A stretch of DNA of 64,000 nt. Source: Haliclona indistincta. Taxonomy: Eukaryota > Porifera > Demospongiae > Haplosclerida > Chalinidae. The stretch is taken from contig OZ024784.1 in assembly GCA_964017065.1 (NCBI GenBank), positions 8,847,152-8,911,151 on the forward strand, given 5' to 3'. The notes under the pieces were generated by a model. It did no database searches. It was not told where the DNA came from and was given only the letters and a program-made list of their open reading frames with translations. Position numbers and translations under genes: made by a program. This document shows positions 46,057-56,577 of this stretch, one piece after another (position 1 is the stretch's first letter; every line of letters begins with the position of its first letter).

Positions 46057-47996
46057 TTATGCAGTATCATCGTTTAGAAAAAGATTCTCGTTATCAGCAA
46101 AGAACTGGTACGAAGCTCTTAGACCAGACTCTATTGCTCCTTGGATCCATCCATTGGTCCAAGAAATTGCCTCACCAGCAAAGTAGATATTCTTACATGG
46201 CTGAAGGAGCAACTTCATAGACTTGTTATACTGGAATGGCTTGAAATAGCAGAAGGCACCTTGGGCTGTGTTGTCATTATACCAAGCCTGAACAGCACCA
46301 CACTCGAAGTCGTGACGAATTTCAGGATGGATGGCAGCTATTTCATCTACAGCTTCGCTGATGGCATTCTCAAATGTCTGGCTCCCAAACAGAAGTGCCT
46401 CCTGTTTCCACGTGTAGCAAAGAAGTATGCCACGCTGACTAGTAGTTGGATGGCTGGGATAATGGATCTGGCCAATGGGCTTGTCTGTACGAGAAAAGCC
46501 TCCAAAAATTCCACTCTCCTCCCAGAACCTCGTCTTGCATTGCAACATTATTTTAGTCGAGGGACTATAGAACACTCCAGCAATAGCATCAGAAAGCTTT
46601 GGTGGTATTGGCGGTTTAAAGTTCATTTGGCGCACTATGTTAAGTGGTAGTGTGACGATAACTGAATCTGCTTCAAAAACTAGATTTTCTCGTGTTGTTT
46701 CATTGAAGCAAACAGCTTTGACATACTCTGGACCATATTCCAAGGTATGGACAGTTATTCCAAACTGAATCTTTTCAGAGAGACGGACCCCATCTTGTTT
46801 TCCATTTTCAACAAATGCCCATGGTAGCATCTCCATTCCTTTTTCATAAGTATGCATTTTGCATTTCCACCATCCGCCAAGATCATCTCTAAGATTCTCA
46901 ACAAGGCTTGTGTCAAGCTGTGGAGTGTAGGTGTATTTCATGTAGGCAGTAATGGCTTCCTCGGGCCAGGAAAGAAGATGGTTCAATGGTTCAAGATCAT
47001 CTGCATCTGCTTCAACAGAAAATCTATCCATCTGCAGAATTAAATCAAGATTGCTTCTAAGAAATTCAATAACAGACAGCTTGCTCCATTTTTCAACCCA
47101 AGTATGCCACCCGCTGGGAGTGGGGTCCTTACGTAGCTGATCAATGACAGGTTTTGTCGCTGCTGCATAGTATGTGGCTGCAAAGAAACATAAAAAAACA
47201 TTTGCATTTTCCTTGCTTGACTTACATATATCATTGATTTTATACTTTGCTTTTATATCTGATGTCAATTTTGTGTCCCAGCCTGGCCAAAACTGGGAAC
47301 AATATTTACCGGGATCTTTATTCCACTCTGCAATGATAATAAATAAAGCACAGTGCATAAAATTGATGTTAATAATAATATTATCTACCGTGTATCTGAA
47401 TTGGAGGCTGGTCATAGAAGCTGAGCCATCCATTTTCATCACAGTTTTTAAAAGGTATCACTGGCAGGTTGAATTTATGACCATAGTAGTCAGTCAAGTA
47501 ATGAGATGGACCAGGCGATCCTGGCTCTCCAGGAAGTCGCATTGCTCCTGCTGTTTCATGTATAGAGAAGAAAAATAATCCACCTGTTTTCATGTTACTT
47601 ACCATCTGCCCATAAGCCTTTGTAGAACTTGCCATCGGACAGTGTCTTGACGCGGCCGCCAACTCGATGCTGACGCTCCAGTATGGTCACATTGTGTCCA
47701 GCCTTGGTAAGCTCGTAACCAGAGACAAGACCAGACATTCCCGCACCAATTATAAGCACCTTACGCGGATGCTCGGTTTTCCTATTCTTGTACTTGTCGC
47801 TATTTTTGTCGAAGTATCTGTGATAAGCGTAGTTAAAACCAAAGTTTCCAATGTCGAGGAAAAATGGCTTAAAGACGTCATCTTGCTGAATAGGTGCATC
47901 TCCAGTAGGTTTGGGTAGTGCTGGCGCAGGGTAGCCGTTGAGATCACCACAGTACCAATCAGGCTCCGTAACTTTAGGGCTTTTGTTTCCGGACAT
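46057..47996 (-). CDS. Flavin-dependent L-amino-acid oxidase / monoamine oxidase family protein
   Basis: FAD enzyme predicted to oxidise an amino acid or amine to the imino product with release of hydrogen peroxide. Four exons; start ATG 47996, stop 46057-46059. The N-terminal part has [15 protein letters not shown] and, at residues 79-115, the dinucleotide-binding motif [20 protein letters not shown] followed by [11 protein letters not shown]. The C-terminal FAD motif is [20 protein letters not shown]. Other family features: [18 protein letters not shown] and [20 protein letters not shown]. There is no N-terminal signal peptide, so it is probably cytosolic or peroxisomal, unlike secreted venom-type LAAOs. 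The architecture resembles fungal and bacterial LAAOs, so horizontal origin is possible but unproven; introns at about 47553-47606, 47334-47388 and 47176-47226 show it is a eukaryotic gene now. The substrate cannot be told from sequence. Confidence 0.87.
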
Positions 47997-48061
47997 GGCG
48001 AAATGTGGGGTTATTGCTCAAGTTCGAGCTATTGTGTTCGAACTACGAAACTGCGAGCTAC

Positions 48062-48125
48062 GCGAGACTTTATAATGCATGGCAGGCACGCATGCATGCA
48101 TGCATGCTACGCGTATACGTCATAG
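48062..48125. promoter_or_regulatory. Promoter-side GCATGCAT tract upstream of the oxidase gene
   Basis: A short run of alternating purine-pyrimidine GCATGCAT units (about 48085-48108) lies 90-110 bp upstream of the oxidase ATG. Regulatory role is speculative. Confidence 0.25.
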
Positions 48126-48722
48126 ACTAGCTCCGGCGCGAATTCTTAATTTTTTTTTCGATCGTTTTTTTCTCAATCGATGTTAATACGCCCATTCTTA
48201 GCCTGTACAGAATGTGTACATGCCTGTTACAGACATGTACACAGACCAGTAACAGAGGAGTTTAGTACGGCTACAAGCTGCATGCTGCCTTACTACTGGC
48301 TTTTTTGCTAGTTTCGCTGTTTTATACTTTATACTATACCCGTAATCCATAAACTAGCAATTTAAGTATTCAAGAACCATTAAAAAAAACAATACAATAA
48401 TGACAATAAAGTAAGAAGATAATAATACAAAGTGTTGATCTTTTAGTACTAGATAAAGTAACACGTTTCAAGCATGTGTACAATAACTCTGCAGTCTTTC
48501 CTTAGTCTTTAACATTTGAGCGATCTGCCAACATGTGTGTCCATTGCAGTGTATACAATGTAGAAGCAAGTCAAGCAAAACACATGATCCTAGTGGATAA
48601 TACAAATCACTCATTATTATTGTCTGTGAAATTTAACCATTACCTTGTTGCAGGAGTAAAGTAGATGTGATGCCTTGTACATAATTATTGGAGAATGAAT
48701 CTGTCTTGTACATAGCTGAAGC
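48126..48722. other. Intergenic, nothing recognised
   Basis: AT-rich sequence without coding potential or clear repeats. Confidence 0.45.
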
Positions 48723-48805
48723 TAGTCTGGGGTCCCGCCCCTTTCGCAACGAGGAAAGACGACCCAAACCTTTCCTCGTTGCGAAAGGGGCGGGACCCCA
48801 GACTA
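48723..48805. mobile_element. 83-bp near-perfect hairpin MITE with a 9-bp target duplication
   Basis: Arms 48724-48758 and 48770-48804 are perfect 35-bp inverted repeats (outer end TAGTCTGGGGTCCCGCCCCT with the flanking T/A) around an 11-base loop. AGCTGAAGC is duplicated at 48714-48722 and 48806-48814. It is the smallest complete element in the window and is GC-rich against AT-rich flanks. Confidence 0.88.
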
Positions 48806-48814
48806 AGCTGAAGC

Positions 48815-49640
48815 AGCATAGATATGGCCAAAGAATACACAAATCAATACATTAAGTGTTAGAACCACAATAACAAACCTGCAACAAGGGTTGAGTAGCC
48901 ATCCAAATTAACCTATAAATAAAATGCTTGAGCGTTCAATGATTATGACAAACCTAGCCAACACATGCATGTGTAGAGAAGAGAAGTCAAGCAACACGCT
49001 CGGTCTTAGTGGATAATACAAGTTGGTCTATGGAAAGAGTAAAGCAGATGTGATTCTTTGCACATTATGATAAATCAGTTTTTGTGCCTAAAGAAGGAAT
49101 GCATCAATTAGTCTAGGCCCTGACTAAGATTTGTAATTTAGGAGAGGATAACTCAACTGTTATAGGGTAATTTGACCCCAAGGAATAAGATGTGATATGT
49201 GCCTTTTTGTCTATCCGCTGCGAAATATCCGAAAATGACCACGCCCTTTTTATCGGCAGTGTCACTAACAATAATTGCTCTATCTTCTTAACCATTTTAG
49301 TAACCTACTTTCTAGTAACTGTTCTAAGGTAATATGACCCTAAGGAATGTATTGGGATGTGAACCAAAACCAATATTCACTGCAAAAAAAATGGCTACAC
49401 CCAGGCTACACCTTTTCAGAAATGCATGAACATCTCTATTTTAAAGAGTTTAATATTGTAAGATTCTGATGGTTTGAAAACAGTACAAGTACAGGGTATT
49501 ACCAACAAAAAGACACAATTTATTAACTTGAGGAGTCACTTAATATAAACGTAGGCAGTATTTAGTATTACAAAAATGATGTCTACAAAAATTAAGTCAT
49601 TCATTTTTGCAGGAGCTCCTTTACACTTGCAGTATTTGCA
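48815..49640. other. Intergenic with two diverged direct repeats
   Basis: TAATTTGACCCCAAGGAAT (about 49168) and TAATATGACCCTAAGGAAT (about 49330) are diverged copies of one sequence. No supported coding region. Confidence 0.4.
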
Positions 49641-50160
49641 ACACTTGATTCCAGCTACCCTGCAGTGACATATCCATTCTTGTGGGCACATTTACCACAT
49701 GTACAAGGATCAGGAAGGTCTTCAGGCTGGGGGTAACAATACCAAGAATTATCAAATTTCTTTGTGAAACCATACGACTCAGTTTTCATTTCTAAACCAT
49801 CTTCAAGTGGGGCTTATATCCACAGCTGTTGTAATTTGAATATGCTTTCTTGCATTGGTTGCTGTGCAGGGAATTTTCTCAAAGTCCATTTTGAGGGAAT
49901 TGCTATTAAAAGCAGCAAGATGCAAGTCATCAAATGATTCCAAGTCTTTTGTTGGCTTGAGACATCTTACTACAGCACTGGGGACAAGCTTGTAAGGAGT
50001 CTCCCTGCACTCCGTGCTCTGACTGGATGTGATACAACTAGCAAGATTTCTACGAAGCATGCAGCAATGAAAGCTAACCACAACAATTTAACACTGATAC
50101 AGAACTTTAAGTCTTTAACAACTCAGTATGTGTGTGAGAGAGAGAGAACGAGCAAGAAAT
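49640..50160. pseudogene. Decayed and possibly inverted transposon-protein fragments
   Basis: On the plus strand about 49992-50135 encodes LPALRALTGCDTTSKISTKH, the ALTGCDTTS motif of an unnamed repetitive protein family common in aquatic invertebrate genomes. On the minus strand 49640-50000 reads DLESFDDLHLAAFNSNSLKM, then KIPCTATNARKHIQ and a Cys-rich DPCTCGKCAHKNGY, which resembles the C-terminal part of the same family. Opposite orientations suggest an inversion. Family recognition is from memory of motif style; low certainty. Confidence 0.35.
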
Positions 50161-50411
50161 GCAATGGTAATACAACCCTTATAACTAACTAAAATACCTT
50201 TAGCTCGGACATCTCAAGAACAGCATAATATAATTATACTTATTACATAGTACGTCATCTTTCACCAATCGGATTGCTCTATTCGAGGGCATTAATGTAG
50301 GTTATTGACCGCGCGTAGCGTCTTCTATGGCAACAGACCGTTGCGTCTTTGCGAGTTTGAAAAATTCGCTGTTATTGCGCTCACAGTGATGAACTATGTA
50401 ATAAATCATTT

Positions 50412-50565
50412 ATTGCCCTACACAACTCGGGCATTAACCGACATTAACGACCTCGGGAAAGTCGGTTGCCCTCGTACAGTCTCGGGCTGCGCCCTCGACC
50501 GTTACTCGGGCAACCGACTTTCCCGCGGTCATTAATGTCGGTTAATGCCCTCGCGTGAGGGCAAT
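50412..50565. mobile_element. 154-bp GC-rich palindromic element
   Basis: Long imperfect inverted repeat: CGGGCATTAACCGACATTAA and GGGAAAGTCGGTTGCCC on the left pair with GGGCAACCGACTTTCCCG and TTAATGTCGGTTAATGCCC on the right. A diverged half-copy (GAGGGCATTAATGTAGGTTA) lies at about 50286. Non-coding. Probably a MITE; no target duplication fixed. Confidence 0.6.
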
Positions 50566-50939
50566 AACTAATACTTAATTGATAAACTTACAGGTATGCA
50601 TAAACTTATCTGAGATGACATTGTAGATGACTTGATAAATCAACATCTCAACTATACATAAGAAGAGATACTTGCCATCATAAATAACTGTTTCTATTCC
50701 AATAGTTTGTTGCACTGATGGTTTCCATTAAAGCCTAATAATTATTCAGAAAGAAGACATGTCTCAAAATGTATAAATATTATGATTATTTTACCTTACG
50801 ATGAGATGGATGATTATGTAGTGTAGCAGTCAGTGGGATGAAAAATCAGATAACTCATTTTATGAAAATGCCAAAGACAATGATAATGATAAAATTAATG
50901 ATAAACGATAATATTAGTAAGTACTCATACAATATTCAT

Positions 50940-51596
50940 TCAAAATATATTTTCTGTTTCTATATTGTGTACCAGTGTTAGCTGTTGCAGTTCAATGACT
51001 TCTCTTTCACACTTCTTATTGGATGGTGAACTGGCAAATGTACATTGACAATCGCACTGATGCACTATCGAGACTGGTGCAACGAGCTCTTTGGTTGCAA
51101 CAGCAACTATCATGTTTAGCAAGGTAAGCCGGCGGCACTTGTATTCTGTCATAACTAGAGTACCAGTTACGTCATCAATATCTGATTCGAACATTTGCAT
51201 TATGCAATACTGGCCATCAGCTGTTGATGCCCCAGCAAGGAGAACTCCTAGTTACCTGTAATGCATAATAATAATGTTAACAAGAAATTGTGCATTTTTT
51301 ACTTCGTCATGGTGTTTGAATGCCATGCATTCATTGCTGTTGACTAGCTGTCCTTCACAAATTACACTTGAATAATGGGTGACTGTCTGTTTATGGGCCA
51401 GCGTTGTTGTGCCCGTCATGTACAGGTAGCCATTTCGTGTCATTGTCTTCAAAGTTGATGACTTGTTTGTTCCGTGCGGTTGAATGATGATTTCATTCAG
51501 GACAGCCGATGTCTGAATTGACATTATAATTATGTGATGCACATTAAATAAATTATGCATAATAATGGTTATCCTCTTTTTTTCGCAACGCTCCAT
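50940..51596 (-). pseudogene. Possible two-block coding remnant, unidentified
   Basis: Minus-strand open blocks 51252-51596 (contains AVLNEIIIQPHGTNKSSTLK, GYLYMTGTTTLAHKQTVTHY) and 50940-51200 (YCIMQMFESDIDDVTGTLVM, VHQCDCQCTF). The composition is protein-like and an intron could join them, but no family was recognised. May be part of the same transposon debris as its neighbours. Confidence 0.3.
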
Positions 51597-51762
51597 GTTG
51601 ATAAATCTTTGTCTTTGAGGGAGGGATCATCCTCTTGAAATAGTAGAGATAGTACAATGTCTGTATTAAGTACTTTACAAAGTCTTCTCCAACTCTTTAA
51701 TAATACATAGTCACCTCTTATACAGGAAAAATCTATAATAAAAATGCACCATTGGTGCGGGT

Positions 51763-52516
51763 TATGCCTCGGTGGATGTTAAAATTTGAGCATGTAATGC
51801 TATAACAGAGTAGGATTCATATTCAGCTGCCAGCATTCGAATATAGCACAAGCAGAAGCAAAGATGCATAATTATGACAGCACGTACATATGCATGCAGT
51901 AGATCCACGGAAGGATCAAAACAGTATCATGGAAGCATGCAATGTAAGCTGCAGTAGAAACAAGTTAAAGTATACTGCAACAATACTACTGCACTCATTG
52001 CTGAGAGAATACTGTCAACAAACACAACTATCCACCATTCTACAAACACAGCAACTGCAGATGCATGTATACAGGATTTCTGTACAGTAGTGCTTTAGTT
52101 ATGCAATCAGAAGCCAATCAGTGCTGACCACAATTCAACTGGGCGTGTCTACAGTGTTCGGCGAGTAGCTTCCATAGCTTGCTTACACGATTTCTCTGGA
52201 CCTTCACTGCTATCCTGTAGTAAAATTCTAACCTATCAGGTTCTAGGCAGTCAACTGTGGACAGTCTTGCCTTCGGAGAAGTCCAGATCGCCAGCAACGG
52301 CAAACAAAGTAAGCAAATCACGCCATAACTCTAGAACAAAGCTTTGTATCGAAATTTCGCTAGTTCACATCCGAGATAATATCGATTTCTACCTGCATTG
52401 CAAGTTTCAGAGCTTACCTTTCAGCGTGCGCCGCAAAAATGATGTAACAGACAGACTGAATGACTGACAGACAACGCGATTACAGTATGCCTCGTGGCTC
52501 CGCCCACCGAGGCATA
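51763..52516. mobile_element. Possible element with TATGCCTCGGTGG inverted ends
   Basis: TATGCCTCGGTGG at 51763-51775 is complementary to CCACCGAGGCATA at 52504-52516. The right end also contains its own hairpin (52486-52516, TATGCCTCGTGG...CCACCGAGGCATA). A related end occurs near 16205-16234. The interior is non-coding. The limits are tentative. Confidence 0.4.
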
Positions 52517-52529
52517 ATTATACTTACTG

Positions 52530-52665
52530 GTCTGCATTACCACCATCAGCTAAGTAGCGTAGCTGTTCTATCATGGCAAATGAAGCAGTGATGTCTTTGC
52601 TTGCAGCATGGTGGTTTGTGCTTAGGTTTTGGTGTCTTACGGCTCCATTGAATGCTTCACACCTA
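52530..52665 (-). pseudogene. Isolated coding exon, transposon-like
   Basis: The minus strand encodes CEAFNGAVRHQNLSTNHHAA then SKDITASFAMIEQLRYLADG, ending GGNADQ at a GTAAGT donor. The pattern (NTNHHxxSxDIxxxFA...LRxLxxGG) is like a protein family spread by transposons in sponge genomes. No partner exons were identified with confidence. Confidence 0.35.
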
Positions 52666-53351
52666 CAAAAATAGCTTATAAAAGTCGGAGTATTCATTCG
52701 GTTACCTTTCGGTGTTGTAGCTGGAGTACTGTACTGTAGTAGTGTACTGTAGACGTTTAATTTTCTAAAAAAGTTCTTTGCAACTAGGACTCGGATGCCT
52801 GCAAAAGCAACGCGCTTTTGAAAAATCGCTGTTGAACAGTTATCTGTGTAGCGAAAGCGTATGTTGGCATTCTTTTCTGGTAGATTCTTTAAGCTTTAAA
52901 AGGAGAATCGTCTAGTTCTGCTGTGCAAAGGACTGAACAACTGGTAATCATCAATAAATTAACATAAGCACTAGGCATTATAAGTGAGACAGTCAGAACA
53001 GGAAGAGTCCTGCTCTGAAAGAATAATCATGAAAGTCATTGGATAATGATGTTTGAAATGGAGAAATGTACTCCAAAACACATGATATTGAACCATAGAT
53101 AATATCTATGATTGAACCAAACCTAGATCCACACAACTCGTGAAGGAGTTATACTAGTACTGGCGACTAAGCTAGTAAAACTCATATTGATAATGGTCTA
53201 TGCTAGACTTGAAATCTATTTTTCCCATTGCCATACAGTTGTACATTCGAGCTCAGTGCTAGACAATCAGTAAAAAGCCAATAGGGCCTCGAAACCAGCT
53301 GGCAGTTTTAATGATGCTATTGATGTGTTGATCTTTTTAAACAAACTATTT

Positions 53352-53602
53352 CTAAAGTTTCTTCTTTTTCTTCTTGTGTTTTCGAGATGATTTGTGCTCT
53401 AATGATATTGCAGCAGATGAAGATGCAGTTTCTGTCACTGTTGGCTCAACTTCCATTACTGTATCATCTTCTACATCCTCACAATCAACCTACATACACA
53501 GACATACCACGGTAAGAAGCATAAACATGGTCCCTACTTTTCCATCACTGTTTTCTTGTTCAATAGGAATAAGAAGACCTTTCTCTTTGCATTTCTCTTT
53601 CA
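53352..53602 (-). CDS. 3' end of an unidentified gene with a lysine-rich C-terminal tail
   Basis: Two exons that join in phase. 53534-53602 encodes KEKCKEKGLLIPIEQENSDG-K after a TTTTCAG acceptor and ends at GTAGGG. 53352-53489 (46 codons including the stop TAG) encodes an acidic VDCEDVEDDTVMEVEP segment, then a Ser/Ala stretch, then KSSRKHKKKKKKL. A lysine-rich tail of this kind is common in nucleolar proteins. Upstream exons were not found; they may be beyond the 37-bp and 24-bp minisatellites, which would then be intronic. Identity unknown. Confidence 0.45.
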
Positions 53603-53855
53603 CTGAAAACAAGATAAATACAGAATGTTTAACTACAGAATTTAAGCAACTGAGAGGGTTTCCGGACAGTCAACAGATTGTGTTCAAGGCACAGTTACAT
53701 GTACCAACTTTAGTGAATATCAATACCCTATCATAGTGTTTGTCAGATGTCGCGGAACTACTGCAAATACTAGTAGGCATTATGCATATGCTTAATGCAG
53801 CACAGCCAATGTATAAGCAATAAAAATATATAACTATGCAGACTGAACATTTGAA

Positions 53856-54487
53856 ATGGTACGAGAACAATCAGAGCACGCTGTACAATCGAATGATACG
53901 AGAACAATCAGAGCACGCTGTACAATCGAATGGTACGAGAACAATCAGAGGACGCTGTACAATCGAATGGTACGAGAACAATCAGAGGACGCTGTACAAT
54001 CGAATGGTACGAGAACAATCAGAGCACGCTGTACAATCGAATGGTACGAGAACAACCAGAGCATGCTGTACAATCGAATGGTACGAGAACAATCAGAGGA
54101 CGCTGTACAATCGAATGGTACGAGAACAATCAGAGCATGCTGTACAATCGAATGGTACGAGAACAATCAGAGCACGCTGTACAATCGAATGGTACGAGAA
54201 CAATCAGAGGACGCTGTACAATCGAATGGTACGAGAACAATCAGAGGACGCTGTACAATCGAATGGTACGAGAACAACCAGAGCATGCTGTACAATCGAA
54301 TGGTACGAGAACAATCAGAGGACGCTGTACAATCGAATGGTACGAGAACAATCAGAGCATGCTGTACAATCGAATGGTACGAGAACAATCAGAGGACGCT
54401 GTACAATTGAATGATACGAGAACAATCAGAGGACGCTGTACAATCGAATGGTACGAGAACAATCAGAGCACGCTGTACAATCGAATG
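53856..54487. repeat. 37-bp minisatellite, about 17 copies
   Basis: The unit is GGTACGAGAACAATCAGAGC-ACGCTGTACAATCGAAT (37 bp), with variants GCACGC/GGACGC/GCATGC and AACCAG/AATCAG. Variant units alternate in blocks, indicating higher-order duplication. Since 37 is 1 modulo 3, all three plus frames stay open and give 37-residue pseudo-repeats that are not evidence of a gene. Confidence 0.95.
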
Positions 54488-54502
54488 TTGATAACAGTAG
54501 TA

Positions 54503-54944
54503 CAGTAGACCCTCACTAATCCGAACAGCCCCGTTCCGGGGGGTGTTCGGATTAGTGAATTGTTTGGATTAGAGAAATGGGCGTGTTTATTCACTACTGA
54601 CCACGCCCCTACATGAATTTTCGCATTTCACGGCAATAATGGCAACTACTAGCGCAGTTCTCTGTCCACAGTGTTGTTCGTGGTCATCATGTTTATAAGA
54701 AGATATGGACACCGTACCTTGGAGAAATTCTGGACCTGCATCCAGAAGTTGGCAACAAGTACGATAGATTTATCACACCAATGCGCGCATAGCATATGCG
54801 TGCGCAAACACCAATATACCGTATGCCTTATTACACAACAAACAATTTTAAAATTTAATGATTCATGAATATTAATGAGCCGAATCTTCATTCGGATTAG
54901 CAAGGGTACGGATTAGGGTTGTTCGGATTAGTGAGGGTCTACTG
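54503..54944. mobile_element. 442-bp pogo/Tigger-like MITE
   Basis: Starts CAGTAGACCCTCACTAATCC and ends with the complementary GGATTAGTGAGGGTCTACTG. TA precedes the left end (54501-54502), but the right flank reads AT, so the duplication is not clean. Same termini as 27498-27562. The interior shows the degenerate terminal motif again (TTCGGATTAG) but no transposase. Confidence 0.75.
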
Positions 54945-54980
54945 ATTTATTTAAAACAAGTCATAAATTAGCCAAATGAA

Positions 54981-55684
54981 AGTGCACCGCAGAGGACCTC
55001 TAGAGTGCAACAGCAGAGGACCTCTAGAGTGCAACAGCAGAGGACCTCTAGAGTGCACCGCAGAGGACCTCTAGAGTGCAACAGCAGAGGACCTTTAGAG
55101 TGCAACAGCAGAGGACCTCTAGAGTGCAACAGCAGAGGACCTCTAGAGTGCACCGCAGAGGACCTCTAGGGTGCAACAGCAGAGGACCTCTAGGGTGCAA
55201 CAGCAGAGGACCTCTAGAGTGCAACAGCAGAGGACCTCTAGAGTGCACCGCAGAGGACCTCTAGGGTGCAACAGCAGAGGACCTCTAGGGTGCAACAGCA
55301 GAGGACCTCTAGAGTGCAACAGCAGAGGACCTCTAGAGTGCAACAGCAGAGGACCTCTAGAGTGCAACAGCAGAGGACCTCTAGAGTGCAACAGCAGAGG
55401 ACCTCTAGAGTGCACCGCAGAGGACCTCTAGGGTGCAACAGCAGAGGACCTCTAGGGTGCAACAGCAGAGGACCTCTAGAGTGCAACAGCAGAGGACCTC
55501 TAGAGTGCACCGCAGAGGACCTCTAGAGTGCAACAGCAGAGGACCTCTAGAGTGCAACAGCAGAGGACCTCTAGAGTGCAACAGCAGAGGACCTCTAGAG
55601 TGCAACAGCAGAGGACCTCTAGAGTGCAACAGCAGAGGACCTCTAGAGTGCAACAGCAGAGGACCTCTAGAGTGCAACAGCAGA
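54981..55684. repeat. 24/23-bp minisatellite, about 30 copies
   Basis: The main unit is GCAACAGCAGAGGACCTCTA-GAGT (24 bp). A shorter GCACCGCAGAGGACCTCTAG variant unit (23 bp) recurs about every four to seven units and shifts the frame. Each unit holds the near-palindrome AGAGGACCTCT. Confidence 0.95.
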
Positions 55685-55689
55685 AGTAA

Positions 55690-56577
55690 AATAAACTATC
55701 ACCCAGCTCTAGTGTGCATGGAGTGACAAAGCAGTATGAGACCCCTTCCAGCGACGTACAAGGGAAAGCAAAGAGAGTTAGTGCAGGAGGACAACCAGCA
55801 AGAAATTGTTCTGGAATGTTTAGCCTTTGGTGACATGGGATTGGGAAACAACAACAGAGAAAAGACAAAGAGGATAAGATGATTATTCGTGACAACGACA
55901 TGGTCGATGGTTTCACTATTGATGTGCTGGGTTTAATGTTAAACTCTTCAAATACAATCATTTATCTAGTAACCATAACAATTCCAATCATCAGGCTGAC
56001 GTAATTTCTATACTCACACGGAATATTCCACATTTCTAATACTTCTTTAACCTCAAACTCTTTAAAGTGCATTCCAAAAACGACCTACTTATTTTTGATG
56101 CAGTTTCATAAAACATAAATATAATGTAATAAACCATTAGCAAATTCAGTAGCCCATTCGATATTAGACTGGTTCAGTGTAGTGTAGCTGAAGTTGAGCT
56201 AGAGACCGAAATTTAACCACCAAATTCAAATTTTTTCGGAAACCCCTAGATACTTAGATAATGACAATTACTTAGGTATCAGAACTATAAATCCCAGATT
56301 TACATTCAGTTAGCATATGCCTGCACTGCAGTCAACAAGTCAAGCAGTTCAAGATAATGTTAATAGGCGCATGAAGGCCTCTTGGCAACGTATGTCATTA
56401 ACACTCAGAACGCTTGAGAGCACCTCCAGTGAGTGTACACGCAGCCACGCTATAACAAACCCAGTTTGACCCTAAATACAGTCGACTGAACTTGAGTTCA
56501 ACCAAAAACACAGATTGAGTGCAGACATACGCTATCCAAGTTCAAACAGGGTTTATGCGCTAGTGCAGACACATGCT
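55690..56577. other. Intergenic, nothing recognised
   Basis: No supported gene between the 24-bp array and the PWP1 stop codon. Confidence 0.45.

Noticed and set aside
46141..46650. 169-codon plus-strand frame
   Set aside because: Antisense shadow of the amino-acid-oxidase-like gene.
53836..54508. Three overlapping plus frames of about 190 codons
   Set aside because: The 37-bp repeat (1 modulo 3) cycles through all frames; artefact.
54981..55684. CRISPR-like array
   Set aside because: Uninterrupted tandem repeat without spacers.
54968..55961. Frames rich in RGPLLLHS or CCCTLEVL
   Set aside because: The 24-bp minisatellite read in different frames and strands.
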